64,000 nucleotides of DNA, from contig CM043943.1 in assembly GCA_014529385.2 (NCBI GenBank), positions 153,117,092 to 153,181,091 of the forward strand, given 5' to 3'. Position numbers and translations under genes: made by a program. Of the stretch, positions 10,450 through 22,060 are shown in pieces. The notes under the pieces were generated by a model. The model made no database searches and was not told where the DNA came from. It was given only the letters and a program-made list of their open reading frames with translations. Each line of letters opens with the position of its first letter. Position 1 is the stretch's first letter. The DNA is from Adiantum capillus-veneris (taxonomy: Eukaryota > Streptophyta > Polypodiopsida > Polypodiales > Pteridaceae).

Positions 10450-11100
10450 AGGAATCCATTGTATGTGGAAAAGATTCTTGATGATTTCAACGACGTTTTT
10501 CTTGATGATCTACCAAATATGCCTTTCCTAGATCACTAGACCATGGGATAGATGTATATCCAAGAACCTAACCTTACTCACAAGCTCCATAGAGATTCAA
10601 CATAGATGAACTTAAAGAACTAAAACTCCAACTTGACAACTTGCTAAAGAAAGGGTTAATCAGACCTAGTGTATCTCCTTGGAGCAGTCTTGTTCCTTTG
10701 CAGAGGAAGAAGGATGGGACATATAAGCTATGTATTGATTACAGAGGTCTAGATAAACAAACCATTAAAAATAGATATCCCCTCTTGTAAATTGATGAGT
10801 TGTTAAGTCAACTTAATGGTGCACACATTTTTTCAAAGCTTCATCTACGATCTCAATACCATTAAAAATAGATATCCCCTCTTGTAAATTGATGAGTTGT
10901 TAAGTCAACTTAATGGTGCACACATGTTTTCAAAGCTTCATCTACGATCTCAATACCACCAGATCAAAATTAAGGAAAAACATATTTTCAAGACTACTTT
11001 TTGTACACGATACGGGATTTTATTTACAATGTTGACTAATGCACCTATAACGTTTATGTGTTTAATGAAAAATATATTTCATCCATATCTTGATTAAAGT
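10450..11100 (+). pseudogene. Ty3/gypsy element D reverse transcriptase, N-terminal half
   Basis: The translation shows the order typical of chromoviral RT: linker [31 protein letters not shown], then [20 protein letters not shown], then [19 protein letters not shown], then IKIKEKHIFKTTFCTRYG. RT copies element RNA to cDNA. Stops occur after RYPLL and elsewhere, and a 97-bp internal duplication (10761-10954) shifts the frame. Confidence 0.85.
10761..10954. repeat. 97-bp tandem duplication inside RT
   Basis: ACCATTAAAAATAGATATCC begins at 10761 and again at 10858, and the two following stretches are nearly identical. 97 is not a multiple of three, so the duplication breaks the RT frame. Confidence 0.9.
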
Positions 11101-11703
11101 TTATTTTGCTATTTTTGGATAACTTTTTGTTTATTCTAAGAATGAAAAGAAACATGAGCATCATTTAAGGAAAACTCTTAGAGTATTACATAACATCACT
11201 TGTATGCCAAACTAAGTAAGTGCTTCTTTGCTAAGGAAGAAATTGTATATTTCGGAAGAGTAACCTTTAAAGAGATCATTCATATTAATCTTGAGAAGTT
11301 CAAGGCAATTGTAGAATGGCCGATACCAAAACCTATGAGAGACATGAGGAGTTTCATGGGATTAGCACAGTATGAGCGAGCACATATTAAGAATTTGTCT
11401 AAGATCGTGAGTTCTCTAAGTGAACTAATAAAGAAAGCTTTGTATGGGCTGAAGCATGTCAAGTTTCATGTGAAAAACTTAAAGAAAAGGTGGTTGAAAC
11501 TTGAAAATTGTATTTTGAATATTTCAAAATTAGGGAAACCTTTTGTGGTAACATGTGATGCAAGCGAGGAACAAGTGAAATGTGTTTTATGTCAAAAGGG
11601 AAGAGTTGTTGCGTATAAATCTAAGAATTTGAGAAGGCATGAAGTAAATTATCTTGTGCATGATCTGGAATTAGGACATGTTGTTCATGCTTTGAAACAT
11701 TAG
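11100..11703 (+). pseudogene. Ty3/gypsy element D RT thumb and RNase H
   Basis: The catalytic strand is degraded: TTTTTGGATAACTTTTTG reads FLDNFL where FLDDIL is expected. From 11200 the frame gives AKLSKCFFAKEEIVYFG, EWPIPKPMRDMRSFMGLAQY (RT connection), FVVTCDASEEQVKCVLCQKG (RNase H, first catalytic Asp in CDAS) and YLVHDLELGHVVHALKH (tandem of LElLAVVhALKHWR). Only this last piece is open. Confidence 0.85.
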
Positions 11704-12708
11704 CTTAATTTTTTGCTTGGTGTGAAATTTCAATTAAGCAATGATCATTAGCGTTTAAAAACATTTTCACTCAACCATTACTCAATAATAGCCAGAAGTG
11801 ATGGCTTCAACTATTGTATGAGTATGATTTTGATCTTAAATATTTGGCTAGAAAATAGAAAAAAGGCATTGATGCCTTGATTCAGAGGCCTATGTGTAAT
11901 ATGATTTCTACTGTATGTGATTGATCAAATTCAAATTGAAATGAATAATGATCCTTTCTACTCTAACATTATCTCTTTTTTTAATTCTCATGTGGGAGAG
12001 ATATTTGAGGGAAAATTTCATTGTATCATGGTACCTTGTATTATCATGATCGCTTCTATGTCTACAAATTTCTCTTTGAAACATCAAATTGTGGGAAAGT
12101 CACAACATTCCGTTTGTAGGACATCCTGGTTTTAATATATAATATGCTAAGGTGAAGAGTTTATTTTTTTGGCCAAGCATGCGAGCTGATATCTTGTTGT
12201 ATGTGAATGAATCCTTAGAATGTCAACATGTGAATGTTGAGCAGAAATGCTTACCTAGTGAGTTACGACCTCGAATTGTCTGTGGTAAAAATTGGGAATC
12301 CATATCAATGGACTTTATTAGTGCATTACCTACAACTAGAGTGAACTTTGATACTATTTTTGTTGTGGTCAATAAGATAACAAAAATGACACATTTCTTT
12401 CCAATGAAGAAGACGAACATTTCTTTGCATGTTGCTAAATTCTTTGTTAAGTTTTTTTATTTTTGCATTGTATGTGCAAGAGTATAGTGTCTGACTGTGA
12501 CTCTAAATTTCCCTCTAGCTTTTGGAAGCCTATATTCAAGCCATAAGAACAGAACTAAGAATGAGCACTACTTTTTGTCCTCAAATGGATGGGAAAACAG
12601 AATAGGTAAATCAAGTATTGGAAGATATGCTTAGGATGTATGTCAGTGAGAGGTAGACTAATTGGTTACACTACTTGCATTTAGTCAAATTTGCTTATAA
12701 CATTTTTT
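11704..12708 (+). pseudogene. Ty3/gypsy element D integrase, N-terminal and core
   Basis: Contains a degraded H2C2 zone (LFFWPSMRADILLYV.ESLECQ), the core start NWESISMDFISALPTT (first catalytic Asp), IFVVVNKITKMTHFFP, VSDCDSKF (second Asp) and DGKTE.VNQ (Glu region). It ends at KFAYN at about 12704. The continuation, SSWHVSI.MAPFEATYG, lies at 37143, so the domain was split by a later insertion. Several stops are present. Confidence 0.85.
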
Positions 12709-12808
12709 TCCAGGCCAAGGGTCACTCTAAAGAACTCAGCGTGAAGGTTTGTCTATATAAGGGAAGGAGGTTGGAAAGAGACATAGGTTTCAAACTCCCT
12801 AGTCTCAC
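12709..12808 (+). mobile_element. short LTR, 5' copy of gypsy element C
   Basis: Aligns with 37029-37142: GGCCAAG...CACT.CTAAA, then the TATA-like CTATATAAGGG, then a diverged stretch, ending CTAGTCTCACA here and TTGGTCTCACA there. The left edge is eroded. It sits exactly where gypsy D integrase is broken. Confidence 0.6.
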
Positions 12809-12809
12809 A

Positions 12810-12822
12810 TTTGTATCAGAGC
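12810..12822 (+). promoter_or_regulatory. primer binding site of gypsy C
   Basis: TTGTATCAGAGC resembles the tRNA-Met-complementary TGGTATCAGAGC and begins two bases after the LTR end. Confidence 0.55.
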
Positions 12823-12825
12823 TAG

Positions 12826-14039
12826 TTTAGGAAAAGCTAAGTCATGATCTATTCTTAGCAAAAGCTTGCATGTGAACCCAGGAGAAGATGATGTTTTTGT
12901 CTATCGAGCTTCAATGAAAATAGCTGCTTGGATGGAGTAGTGGGTTGAAAGCAAGCTTTGTGGATTGGCAAGATCTTACACTCTATGGGTGATCACCTCC
13001 ATAGAGAGAAAGTTTTGCTTTATGTCCATATCCCCTCATCCCCTGGTTTGAGCACCACAACGGTTTCTCTTTCTCTCTCTCTCTGCGCTTCTCAGCTCAG
13101 CCGCCATCACTTGAGCTCATTTTGTTCACACTCGGTAACCAAGGGAGGAGCCACTTTAACTTCAAAATCCCTAAGGGAGTGTGCTCAGACGAGTACACCC
13201 TCTCCCCCCATAGCTTGTGAAGTTTGTGGAGAGCAGAGGGATTTTGGCAACAATTTGTGAGGAGTGGTAATTGGCACCGACAGAATTGCTATAGAATTTT
13301 TTTGCATTTCAAAACAAATTTAAAGACAATTTTTTGAGCTCACCCCTCTCTTTTTCAATAATTTTTTGTGCTAATTTAAATTAGGCCGTACATAGCCAGC
13401 AAGGTCTTCTTGCTACAATCAAATTGAAGGCTTTTTCTTCACCAGATTTGACATAGTCAATTTTGACAGGGTTTCAAGGTTTTCTGGCACAAGGTAAATT
13501 TTGGTGTTCAAAATTGACATCGGCACTATTTCAAATTGATGAATTTGATTTAGCACAACTAATCAATTTCTTTTGCGGTTTCTCATAGCCGATTACTCTT
13601 TGATTTTTCCAACAAGCAATTCTAGCCACAAGGTACTCATATTTTTTCTTGTTAGCACAGTATGTTCCAGCATGGATTCAAATGTTAACATGCAGCATAA
13701 TTTTTTATTTTGAGAATCTTGCTTGAGTTTTGTCTACTATTGCCCCACGGTCGGCCACTCTCATGTTGCTTGACATCCAAGAATTTAGGCCACTGCAAAC
13801 ATGCATGACTATTTTAGAGTCCAATTTTGTACAGCTAAATGAAAATGACACTAAGATGTTTGACATTTTTGTTCAACTCCAAGGGCCCAATTAATGAGTA
13901 GACTAGGGTTTTCGTGAACCCTATGCCTAGTGAGAGCACCCCTACTCTGCAAGAGCAAGGCTCCAATCTAGAGGGTTGCACATTCTCTCTCAAAAAGAGA
14001 TAGATGGTTTGCTAAAGAATACCAAGCTATTGATTTTTG
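12826..14039. other. leader region of gypsy C, no recognised gene
   Basis: No recognisable protein. An open frame of 100 codons at 12958-13260 has no motif I can name. A short CT tract lies at 13071-13084. Confidence 0.5.
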
Positions 14040-14476
14040 AGGAGAGGAAAAGGAGCGTAACCAAGATACTGTGAATATATTCCTGAGAAAATGGGAGGGT
14101 ATTTACGATCTTAGATGCACTTTAGATGTAGTTAAGTCACTACAAATAAGTCTAGATGGTAAGGCCTATAAATGATGGATTGTGCTCAAGGAGAAGTGCA
14201 TCATACCACAGACATGGTCATCCTTCAAGGAAATGTTTAGAAAGGAATTATCAAAAGATAAATGAAGTAGAAAAAATTTGGTCTCCATGGGACAAGTGCT
14301 CTATGTGCCAACCTAAGACACTGCTAGAGCTAACATTGGAGCTTAAAAAGTATGTTAAAACCCAAGACCCTAAGATGCTTGAGGAAGCTATCATGAAATT
14401 GCATATACATGTCTATCTCAATGAAAAACTCATTGCATAACACTCACATGCCTGACACTATACATCCAAATGCATG
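14040..14476 (+). pseudogene. Ty3/gypsy element C gag, part 1
   Basis: Translates FLRKWEGIYDLRCTLDVVKS, LDGKAY.WWIVLKEKC, TWSSFKEMFRKELS, a capsid-like pattern with W-W and F...F spacing. Frame changes and a TGA stop are present. The next bases are the target duplication of the copia insertion; gag resumes at 20004. Confidence 0.65.
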
Positions 14477-14668
14477 TGTTGGGGTATAAAGCCCAATGTG
14501 GTCGCCCAGGTAAGTGGGCGGGCCGCCAGGTATGTACACATATTCTTTTGTTAAAACCTAATAAGAACTCACTATGCTCTACACATTACAATAAAGCGAG
14601 TTCGCCATATCGTCGTGCTCTTCTTCTCGCACTCTCTCTCGCGTCACACTTCCGCTCGTACTCCTTCA
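14477..14668 (+). repeat. copia-1 5' LTR
   Basis: TG...CA ends. GGGGTATAAAGCCC near the start holds a TATA-like box. Confidence 0.95.
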
Positions 14669-14670
14669 AC

Positions 14671-14682
14671 TGGTATCAGAGC
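14671..14682 (+). promoter_or_regulatory. copia-1 primer binding site
   Basis: TGGTATCAGAGC matches the usual plant tRNA-Met primer complement, two bases after the LTR. Confidence 0.95.
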
Positions 14683-15737
14683 TCAGATCGAGGCTCGAGG
14701 CAGCACTGCAGGAGGCTAGAGTCACCAGCTCAGATTGAAGTGAAATTCGACAGGCGAAGACTCGGCCCCAAATCCTGTGGGTGAGCCAAACGGTGATCTC
14801 GGTCACCGTTCGGCTTCGACAAAGTTCTGCGCAGGCCATTTTCGACTACGTGGTCTCAGCGGGTGCAGATCTGACTCTGCAAATTTGGGGTTTTTGGCCT
14901 ACGAGTGTAGGTGCTGAGGATATCGACACTCCCAGAGTGTTGATTTGTGGCTATCTACACATCAAAGGACGGCTCAAAGTTCTTGGAGGCGTGTCACATA
15001 CGACACGGGCGCATCTCACACAGACTGTAGGCGACATCCACTAGTTCATCAGGTAGCTTGTGTTTGCTGCTTGATATTCCAGATTTCATCCTGACATTGC
15101 AGGTACTTCCACATGGGATGTATTGTAAGAGATGATGTTTGTTTGTTGAGGGTTTGATGGCGCTGTGAGTCACGTAGCAAACAACCGCCGCAGCGGTTAC
15201 AACATATAGTGGGAAATTTGTGGATGTATGACTTTGTGGGAAGTCTATGTACTGTCATATTTACTGCAGCCTTTGTTGAGGGTCGAGTGAGGTTTTATTG
15301 AGCTGGGGGATTCTCGAATGTTGAGATCCTTTCGGTGATATAGGTCTTGGAGCGATCCCTCGAGCACCCTTAGATAGGCAGCTAGGATGTATTGACTGTG
15401 AGTTAAACAGTTGGGATTGCATCTTTGCTTTACTACCGTTGAGGCATTGTCGTAGTCTATTCTTGCAGGACAGTGACACGACAGTCAGAGACAGTACAGG
15501 TGCAGGACAGGTTTACCCACAGCTTACAGTGTTAGAGAGACAGTGGTTTTTTGAGCTATTTTTTGGTCTGTTTTTTGTACACCAGAGCCATTTTACACAG
15601 GAGACTCTGCCAAAATTTCTGCAGAATCTCAAGCTTTCTTGGTTCATTTGACAGGTTGATATTGGTTCAGAGGTCAGTTTACAAGGGAAACTTTGCCGAA
15701 TTTTTCCCAGGAAAGTAAACTATTGTGAAGCGTAGCT
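14683..15737. other. copia-1 untranslated leader
   Basis: About 1.05 kb between primer site and gag. Short open frames here are not conserved as frames in copia-2 and I assign none. Confidence 0.7.
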
Positions 15738-16472
15738 ATGGCTGGATCACAGGACACTGCTCTTTACAATATCAAGAAGCTGGATGGAACCAATTTCCCA
15801 TTGTGGAAGAAGCAGATTTGGCACGTGTCGGTACAAAAGAAGCAGATAAAACCTATAAAGCTCAAGAGGATAAAACCAGAAGATATGGACGAAGATGAAT
15901 GGAGCGAAATGGATGAATTGGCACTTTCTACCATTATGCTGACTTTGGCAGAAAGCGTTTACTTCAATGTAGCAGAGGAGATGTCGGCTTATCAAGCATG
16001 GTTAAAGCTGAGTGATCTTTATGAGAAGCAGAGTGCAGCGTCACAGGTATACTGGCTTAAGAAGCTTGTTGACTTGAAGATGAAAGAAGGGACACCTATG
16101 TCCAATCATTTGAATGAATTCAACACAATCTACAGCCAGTTGTCAGCTCAAGGTGTCAAGTTTGATGAACCTGTTAGAGCTATGTTCCTATTGATCACAT
16201 TGCCGGAAAGTTGGGACACTTTTCGCATAGCTTTGAGTAATTCTGCACCTCCAGATGGTTTTAACATAACAGGTGTAGAAGGAAGTCTGCTTACTGAAGA
16301 AACCATTAGAAAGACAATGGACAAAGGCAAAGGAACAGCCTTAGTTGTCAGGGGAAGGACCAAAGAAAATTACAAAGGTGGAAAGAGGAATCAGTCTTGT
16401 AGCAAGTCCCGCAGTGCTAAAGGCAAGAGTGACATAGAATGCTACCATTGTGGCAAGAAGGGTCACATGTAA
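15738..16472 (+). pseudogene. copia-1 gag, truncated in the zinc knuckle
   Basis: Starts MAGSQDTALYNIKKLDGTNF and shows the UBN2/gag-copia pattern: LDGTNFPLWK, AYQAWLKLSDLYEKQS, LKMKEGTPMSNHLNEFNTI, LLITLPESWDTF. Gag packages element RNA. The knuckle CYHCGKKGHM is followed at once by TAA (16470-16472), where copia-2 has Lys before RDC, so the CCHC finger is cut before its last Cys. The start is the first Met after the leader and is shared with copia-2. Confidence 0.9.
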
Positions 16473-16547
16473 AGAGACTGCAGAGAATGGAAAGCAGAAA
16501 AAGGCAAAGAGAAAGCTGAAGACCATGGTGAGAAGAACAAGTCCTCA

Positions 16548-17699
16548 GTGAAGATTCAAGAAATAAATGTGACAAACACTGTTGCAGAGGATGACAGTCT
16601 AGTGTCAGGAGACATCTACTTCTTGAAGAATACAATGGACTCAGCTCTTCTTACAGCATCTGATGGAAATGCACTGAGTGACTGGATGATAGACTCAGGG
16701 GCATCACTTCATGTGTCTCCAAACAAGGAGTGGTTTACCTCTTATGTGACCACTAAAGATCATGTTCGGCTAGGCAATGGGCAGACATGTGAGATCTTAG
16801 GTGTTGGAGATGTTCAATTGAAGTTTCAGAATGGCTCTTCTTTCACGCTGAAGAATGTGAGACATGTTCCCGCCATTACAAAGAGCTTGATCAGCACAGG
16901 TTTACTTGATGATGCTGGCTACGTCACCACTTTTGGACAGAACATGTGGAAGATATCCAAGGGTTCTATGACAGTAGCACATGGAGTAAAGTCTGGAGGA
17001 CTTTACATGATTTATGTATCAAATGTCTCTAAAAATGTAATCAATGTAACCGAGCAGCCGAACGTTTCTTTGTGGCATAGCCGGTTAGGACATATGTCCA
17101 AGAAGGGAATGGAAATCTTGTCTCGTTCTGGTTATTTGCTTGGCTTTTCATTTTATGATTTTGAATTCTGTGAACATTTTCTGTATGGTAAGCAAACACA
17201 GCAGCCACATAAGCATAGAAGCAGTAGAAGAGATACACAGTTGGCACTTGTTCATAGTGATTTGTGTGGACCTATGCCTAACCTATCTCTAGGGGGAGCT
17301 TCTTACTTTATGACATTTATAGATGATTACTCGAGGAAAGTATGGGTTTACTTTCTCAAGCACAAGGATGAAGCGTTTAGTGTTTTCAAAACGTTTGTGA
17401 CACTTGTGGAGAATCAGAGTGGCAAGAAGCTTAAATGCTTACGCACTGACAATGGTGGAGAGTATGTTTCAAAGGCCTTTCAAGACTTTTGTGAGTCAAA
17501 AGGTATAAAACGTGAACTTACTGCTCCTTAAAATCCTCCTCAAAATGGTGTTGCTGAGAGGATGAATAGGACCATACAAGAGAAGGTCAGAAGTATGTTG
17601 TCTAATGCACAGCTGCCAAATGGGTTTTGGGCTGAAGCTGTATCAACAGCTGTTCATCTTGTAAATAGATGTCGTAGCAAGGTTTTGTAGAAGGATTCA
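16548..17699 (+). pseudogene. copia-1 protease and integrase
   Basis: Protease: DWMIDSGASLHVSPNKEW has the catalytic DSG. Integrase zinc region: LWHSRLGHMSKKG...CEHFLYGK; the last Cys is Phe here but Cys in copia-2. The integrase core has VHSDLCGPM (Asp), CLRTDNGGEY (Asp) and QNGVAERMNRT (Glu). TAA at 17529-17531, where NPPQNG is preceded by an expected Gln, and TAG at 17688-17690 break the frame; both stops are shared with copia-2. Confidence 0.92.
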
Positions 17700-19306
17700 G
17701 TGCCAGAGATGGTATGGTCAGGCAAGGTGCCCTCATACAAGCATCTCAGAGTCTTTGGCTGTGAGGCATATACTCACGTTGCAAAGGAATTTAGGAACAA
17801 ACTTGAGCCAAAGAGTAGAAAGTGCATCTTTCTAGGCTATGGTAATTCTGGTGAGATGGGGTACAGACTTTGGGATCCCGAATCCAGAAAGGTTATCCGC
17901 AGCAATGATGTTCACTTTAATGAAGCCAAATATCATTCTAAACCAGAGATAGTTGAGGAGATTAGAAGAGTTGTCTTCCAAGAAGATGGACCTGCACATG
18001 CAAGACAAAATGTTAGGGCTCAAGAAGAGCAAGGACAGGATAGATTGGAACCACAAGTTGTGGCTGAGCCTGAGCCACCTATTGTGCGTAGATATGGACG
18101 TGTCACGCGACCTCTTGATAGGTTTGTTCCATCTATGAACTATGTCATGTTGACTGATTGCAATGAGCCTTCATGTTTCAACGAAGCAGTGCAAATGAAG
18201 GACTCCGGGAATTGGCAATTGGCCATGCAGTCAGAGATGACAGCTCTACATAAAAACCAGACATGGAAGCTAGTTAAATTACCACGGGGCAAAAAGGCTC
18301 TACCCTGTAAATGGGTTTACAGGTATAAGATCACCGCTCATGATAGTCAGCCAAAGTACAAAGCAAGGCTTGTTGCCAAGGGCTTTAAGCAAGAACAAGG
18401 CATTGACTTTGATGAAGTCTTCTCTTCGGTGGTCAAAATGACTACATTGAGATGCTTTCTTGCATTGGTTGCCATATTAGATTTGGTGTTGCACCATATG
18501 GATGTCAAGACAGCGTTCCTTCATGGTGATTTAGATGTGGAAATTTACATGCAGCAACCAGAATGGTTTGTTGAGAAAGGCAAGGAAGATTGGGTATGCC
18601 AGTTGTTAAAGAGTCTTTATGGCTTAAAACAATCACCGAGGGCATGGTACCATAAATTCCACAAGTTTATGCTTTCTCAAGGCTAAAACGTAGTGAGTTC
18701 AATCACTGTCTATATACAAAGAAGGCTAAGGATGGTAGTTGGCTGATCCTTATTTTGTATGTGGATGACATGTTGATTGCTGGCAAGCACTTGGAAGAAA
18801 TTTCAGCTTCGAAGTCAAAGATGGCAAAATCGTTTGACATGAAAGACATGGGTGAGGCAAGTCATATACTTGGTATGCGCATTGAGAGAGACAGATCAAA
18901 GAAGTTGATTTGGTTATCTCAAACAGAGTATATTGACAAGGTTTTGCAATGTTTCAATATGGAGAAGGGAAAGGCACTGAGTGTTCCATTGCCAGCATAT
19001 GTGAAACTTAGCAAACAAGATTGTCCTGTGTCTGAGGACGAGCAAGCTGAAATGGATAAGATTCCATATGCGTCTGCAGTGGGTAGTTTGATGTATGCAA
19101 TGATTGCTACTCGCCCAAACATTGCATTTGCAGTGGGAGTAGTAAGTCGATACATGTCAAACCTAGGCAAGAAACATTGGGAGGCAGTGAAAGGAATATT
19201 GAGATACCTGAAAGCTACAAAGAGTATGCGTATATGCTATGGGAGTCAGGTGCTAAGTGTAAAGGGTTTTACAAACTCAGATTATGCAGGTGACTTAGAC
19301 AACTGA
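17700..19306 (+). pseudogene. copia-1 integrase C-terminus and reverse transcriptase
   Basis: Opens with PSYKHLRVFGCEAYTHV and KCIFLGYGNSGEMGYRLWDP (integrase C-terminal GKGY-like zone). RT follows: KWVYRYKITAHDSQPKYKAR, LVAKGFKQEQGIDFDEVF, HHMDVKTAFLHGDLDVEIYM and, near 18756, LYVDDMLIAGK with the YVDD catalytic pair. One base is missing at about 18685 (GGCTAAAACG here, GGCTACAAACG in copia-2), shifting the frame. TGA at 19304-19306 is shared with copia-2. Confidence 0.93.
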
Positions 19307-19717
19307 AGGTCTACGTCAGGGTATGTCTTTACATTGGCTGGTGGAGCAGTATCATTATGTTCTAGATTACAAGATTGTGTTACTCAGTCTACTACAGAGG
19401 TTGAATATGTTGCAGCATCAGAGGCATGCAAAGAATCAATTTGGCTTAATCGACTAGTAACAGATTTGGGAATCAAAGAAGAGATGCCTGTGTTATATTG
19501 TGATAGTCAAAGTGCTATACAATTGGCTCGCAATCCAGTTTATCACTCAAAGACAAAGCATGTGGATGTGAAGTATCATTTCATCAGGGAAATGCTTGAG
19601 GATAAGAAACTTCAGCTTGTCAAAGTTCACACCACAGAAAATCCTGTTGATCTACTTACAAAAGGACTTCCCTCAGAGAGCTTTGCGCATTTTCGCAAGC
19701 AGTTAGGTGTAGGGTAG
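19307..19717 (+). pseudogene. copia-1 RNase H
   Basis: Continues in frame after the TGA: RSTSGYVFTLAGGAVSLCSR, TTEVEYVAASEACKESIWLN, LYCDSQSAIQLARNPVYHSK and HVDVKYHFIREML are standard copia RNase H blocks. The usual W after AGGAVS is replaced by L. RNase H removes the RNA strand during cDNA synthesis. Confidence 0.92.
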
Positions 19718-19806
19718 TACATCACTTCTCTACATCTCTTGTATATTAGCTTGTATAGTAGCTTCTCTCACACTTAAAGTACTGCATTGGACTTTAAGTG
19801 GGAGGT

Positions 19807-19998
19807 TGTTGGGGTATAAAGCCCAATGTGGTCGCCCAGGTAAGTGGGCGGGCCGCCAGGTATGTACACATATTCTTTTGTTAAAACCTAATAAGAACTC
19901 ACTATGCTCTACACATTACAGTAGAGCGAGTTCACCATATCGTCGTGCTCTTCTTCTCGTACTCTCTCTCGCATCACACTTCCGCTCGTACTCCTTCA
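19807..19998 (+). repeat. copia-1 3' LTR
   Basis: Same 192 bp as the 5' LTR. Differences seen include AGTAGAG for AATAAAG and CATCAC for CGTCAC. Confidence 0.95.
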
Positions 19999-20003
19999 GC
20001 ATG

Positions 20004-20280
20004 AACACCTCATGGACATAAAAAGATAAAATTTATAGTAGCTGCATCTAATGCATCCAAGAAGCCTAAGGGGTATAGGGGCCATCTAGCTGGTGAAGAG
20101 TTTGAGAAAGCAAAGAAGTAAAATGTATGCTTTAACTATTTAGGGAGTGGACACGGCAAAAAGGAATCTTTGAAGGAGAAATGTTATGTCTAAGGTGTAG
20201 AGAAACCAGTGCACATGGTGTAGTTTCTGCCTCTTGAGTCCTTCTCTCACTTTTCCTATATGAAAGTAGCACACACCAAA
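20004..20280 (+). pseudogene. gypsy C gag, part 2 with degenerate zinc knuckle
   Basis: Resumes after the copia-1 target duplication. One frame gives NVCFNYLGSGHGKKESLKEK, a decayed CX2CX4HX4C in which the second and fourth Cys are Tyr and Ser. Several stops. Confidence 0.5.
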
Positions 20281-20289
20281 GTGATACAC

Positions 20290-20581
20290 ATGCTATATTA
20301 CAACCTCAATGTGGAAGCCAACCTTTGGTCCACATGAGTTGGTCTGCATGCATGGGTTTGTCCAAAGTCACAAGGTGATAATCTTGGTAGATGTGATACT
20401 TAGTTGGGAGTGGTTATATGGGTTAGGGTCATCATTAAAGCATAGCTATGAGCATAATAGTTTGATGTTTGAATCCAATGGCACACATGTGCTAATATTT
20501 GGGGAGAAGGATGTTCCTTTATTGCCACTTGTTTGTACAATTGAGCTTATGAATCTCTCCTCTCAACATAATATAGAATAA
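20290..20581 (+). pseudogene. gypsy C protease region
   Basis: MHGFVQSHKVIILVDVILSW fits the sequence before and at a gypsy protease active site (VLVDSGST), but the motif reads VDV, so the catalytic triplet is lost. NSLMFESNGTHVLIFGEKDV fits the linker at the end of the protease. Partly open but inactive. Confidence 0.6.
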
Positions 20582-20779
20582 CTCTTTTTTTGTTACTCTT
20601 TATGTCTTTTTTTTGTCAAATGTTGATAATGTTTCCAATGGTAGTTCCTCAATTCCGCATTCTTCTCTCTCTTCTTGTCCAAGTATGAATACATCCCTAT
20701 CACTAGAACAAGAAAATGTTTCTAGTAGACTATAAGAATTATCTATGGAATACAAGAATGTGTTTCCAATGATTTTCCA

Positions 20780-21660
20780 CCAAGGCTACCAATAACATGT
20801 GCTATGCAACATGACACAGATGTGGCTGGAGGTACTAAACCCATTAGTAAACCACCATATAGAGTGAGTCATTCTAAGGCTATTGAGGTGGAACTTTAGC
20901 TTGCTTACTACCTTAGTAGAGGGTTTATACAACCCTATTCTTCACCATGGGGCCTCTCCCATTTTGTTGGTGAAGAAAAGGGATGCTAGTATGTGCATGT
21001 GCGTAGATTATCGCGGCATGAAAGTGGTGACTTCCAAGAACAAGTACCCATTTACTAGAATGGATGAGTTATTTGATAAACTCACCCATGCTCGTATCTT
21101 TATAAAGATAGATTTGCAATCAGGGTATCATAAAGTATGTAAAACCCAAAACTGATATACCCAAAAATGCTTTTTGAACATGGTTTTGACACTATGAGTT
21201 TTTGGTTATTTCTTTTGGGTTGACCAATGCACCAACTACTTTCACGATGCTTATGGAGAGTTTCTCGAAACCATATGTGGGCAAGTTTATTATCATTTTC
21301 CTTGATGACATCCTGGTGTATAGTGTCTCTAAGGAAGAGCACTCACAACATCTAAATCAGGTGTTTAAATTGTTATGGATTCCCAAGCTATATGCCAATA
21401 AATCCAAGTATGATTTTCTCGAGGAGAAAAATCACTATTGGGACATGTAATTTCAGCTAGCGGTCTCCATATAGATAAATCCAAAGTGGATGCCATTAAA
21501 AGATGGGCTTCTTCCAAAAATATGGAAGAGCTTCATATTTTCTTGGGATTTGCAAGTCTTACCCACCGACATTTTGTTAAAAACAATGCTAGTATTGTTG
21601 TTCGTATGACATACCAACTGAAAGCCAAGGGGAAAACCTTTCAGTGGGAAAAGTTTTGAT
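20780..21660 (+). pseudogene. gypsy C reverse transcriptase
   Basis: Pieces in order: KPPYRVSHSKAIEVEL, SPILLVKKRDAS.CMCVDYRG, KNKYPFTRMDELFDKLTHAR, FIKIDLQSGYHKV, ISFGLTNAPTTFTMLM, FIIIFLDDILVYSVSKEEHS (FLDD catalytic pair intact), HVISASGLHIDKSKVDAIKR. Frame breaks at about 21155 and 21440 and stops elsewhere. Confidence 0.88.
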
Positions 21661-22060
21661 GATGTCACAATCACATCCACTGTAGGTCCTATTTTAGCTA
21701 TTGTGAACCCTATGAAACCATTTGTGTTAGAAATGGATGCTAGTAATAGTGATGTTGGAGCTATCCTATTGCAGGAAGGAAGGCCAATTGCATTTAAAAT
21801 CAGGAAACTTGATTCTCCACAACATAATTATTCTCCTTTCATGAGAGAGAACTCTATGCAATAGTGTCTGCTTTGAAAACGTGGTGACATTATCTGTATG
21901 GGGATCAATTTGAGATTGTGTTTGACCGTGAAAGTATAAAATGGTTTACACAACAAATTGATTTGAAGGGTTGAAAGGACAGGTGGACTAAGATTCTTCA
22001 AGAATATGACACAAAGCTCCGGTATCATAAAAGACGGTACATGTGGTAGCAATGCTCTTA
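21661..22060 (+). pseudogene. gypsy C RNase H
   Basis: Reads PMKPFVLEMDASNSDVGAIL, LLQEGRPIAFKIRKLDSPQH, NYSPF, the usual gypsy RNase H start with catalytic Asp in MDAS, then degenerates with frame changes. Confidence 0.75.

Larger units (their letters stand above)
14477..19998 (+). mobile_element. Ty1/copia retrotransposon copia-1, complete, with TSD GCATG
   Basis: A 5522-bp element inserted in gypsy C gag. The 192-bp LTRs (14477-14668 and 19807-19998) start TGTTGGGG and end CTTCA. GCATG lies at 14472-14476 and 19999-20003. Primer binding site TGGTATCAGAGC is at 14671-14682 and the purine tract AAGTGGGAGGT at 19796-19806. The order gag, PR, IN, RT, RNase H defines copia. By eye the two LTRs differ at five positions, so it is fairly recent, but coding is disrupted. 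Confidence 0.97.

Noticed and set aside
14470-15044. Open frames repeated at 14470, 19806, 22844 and 27809 as a gene family
   Set aside because: They fall in copia LTRs and leaders and owe their repetition to the LTRs.
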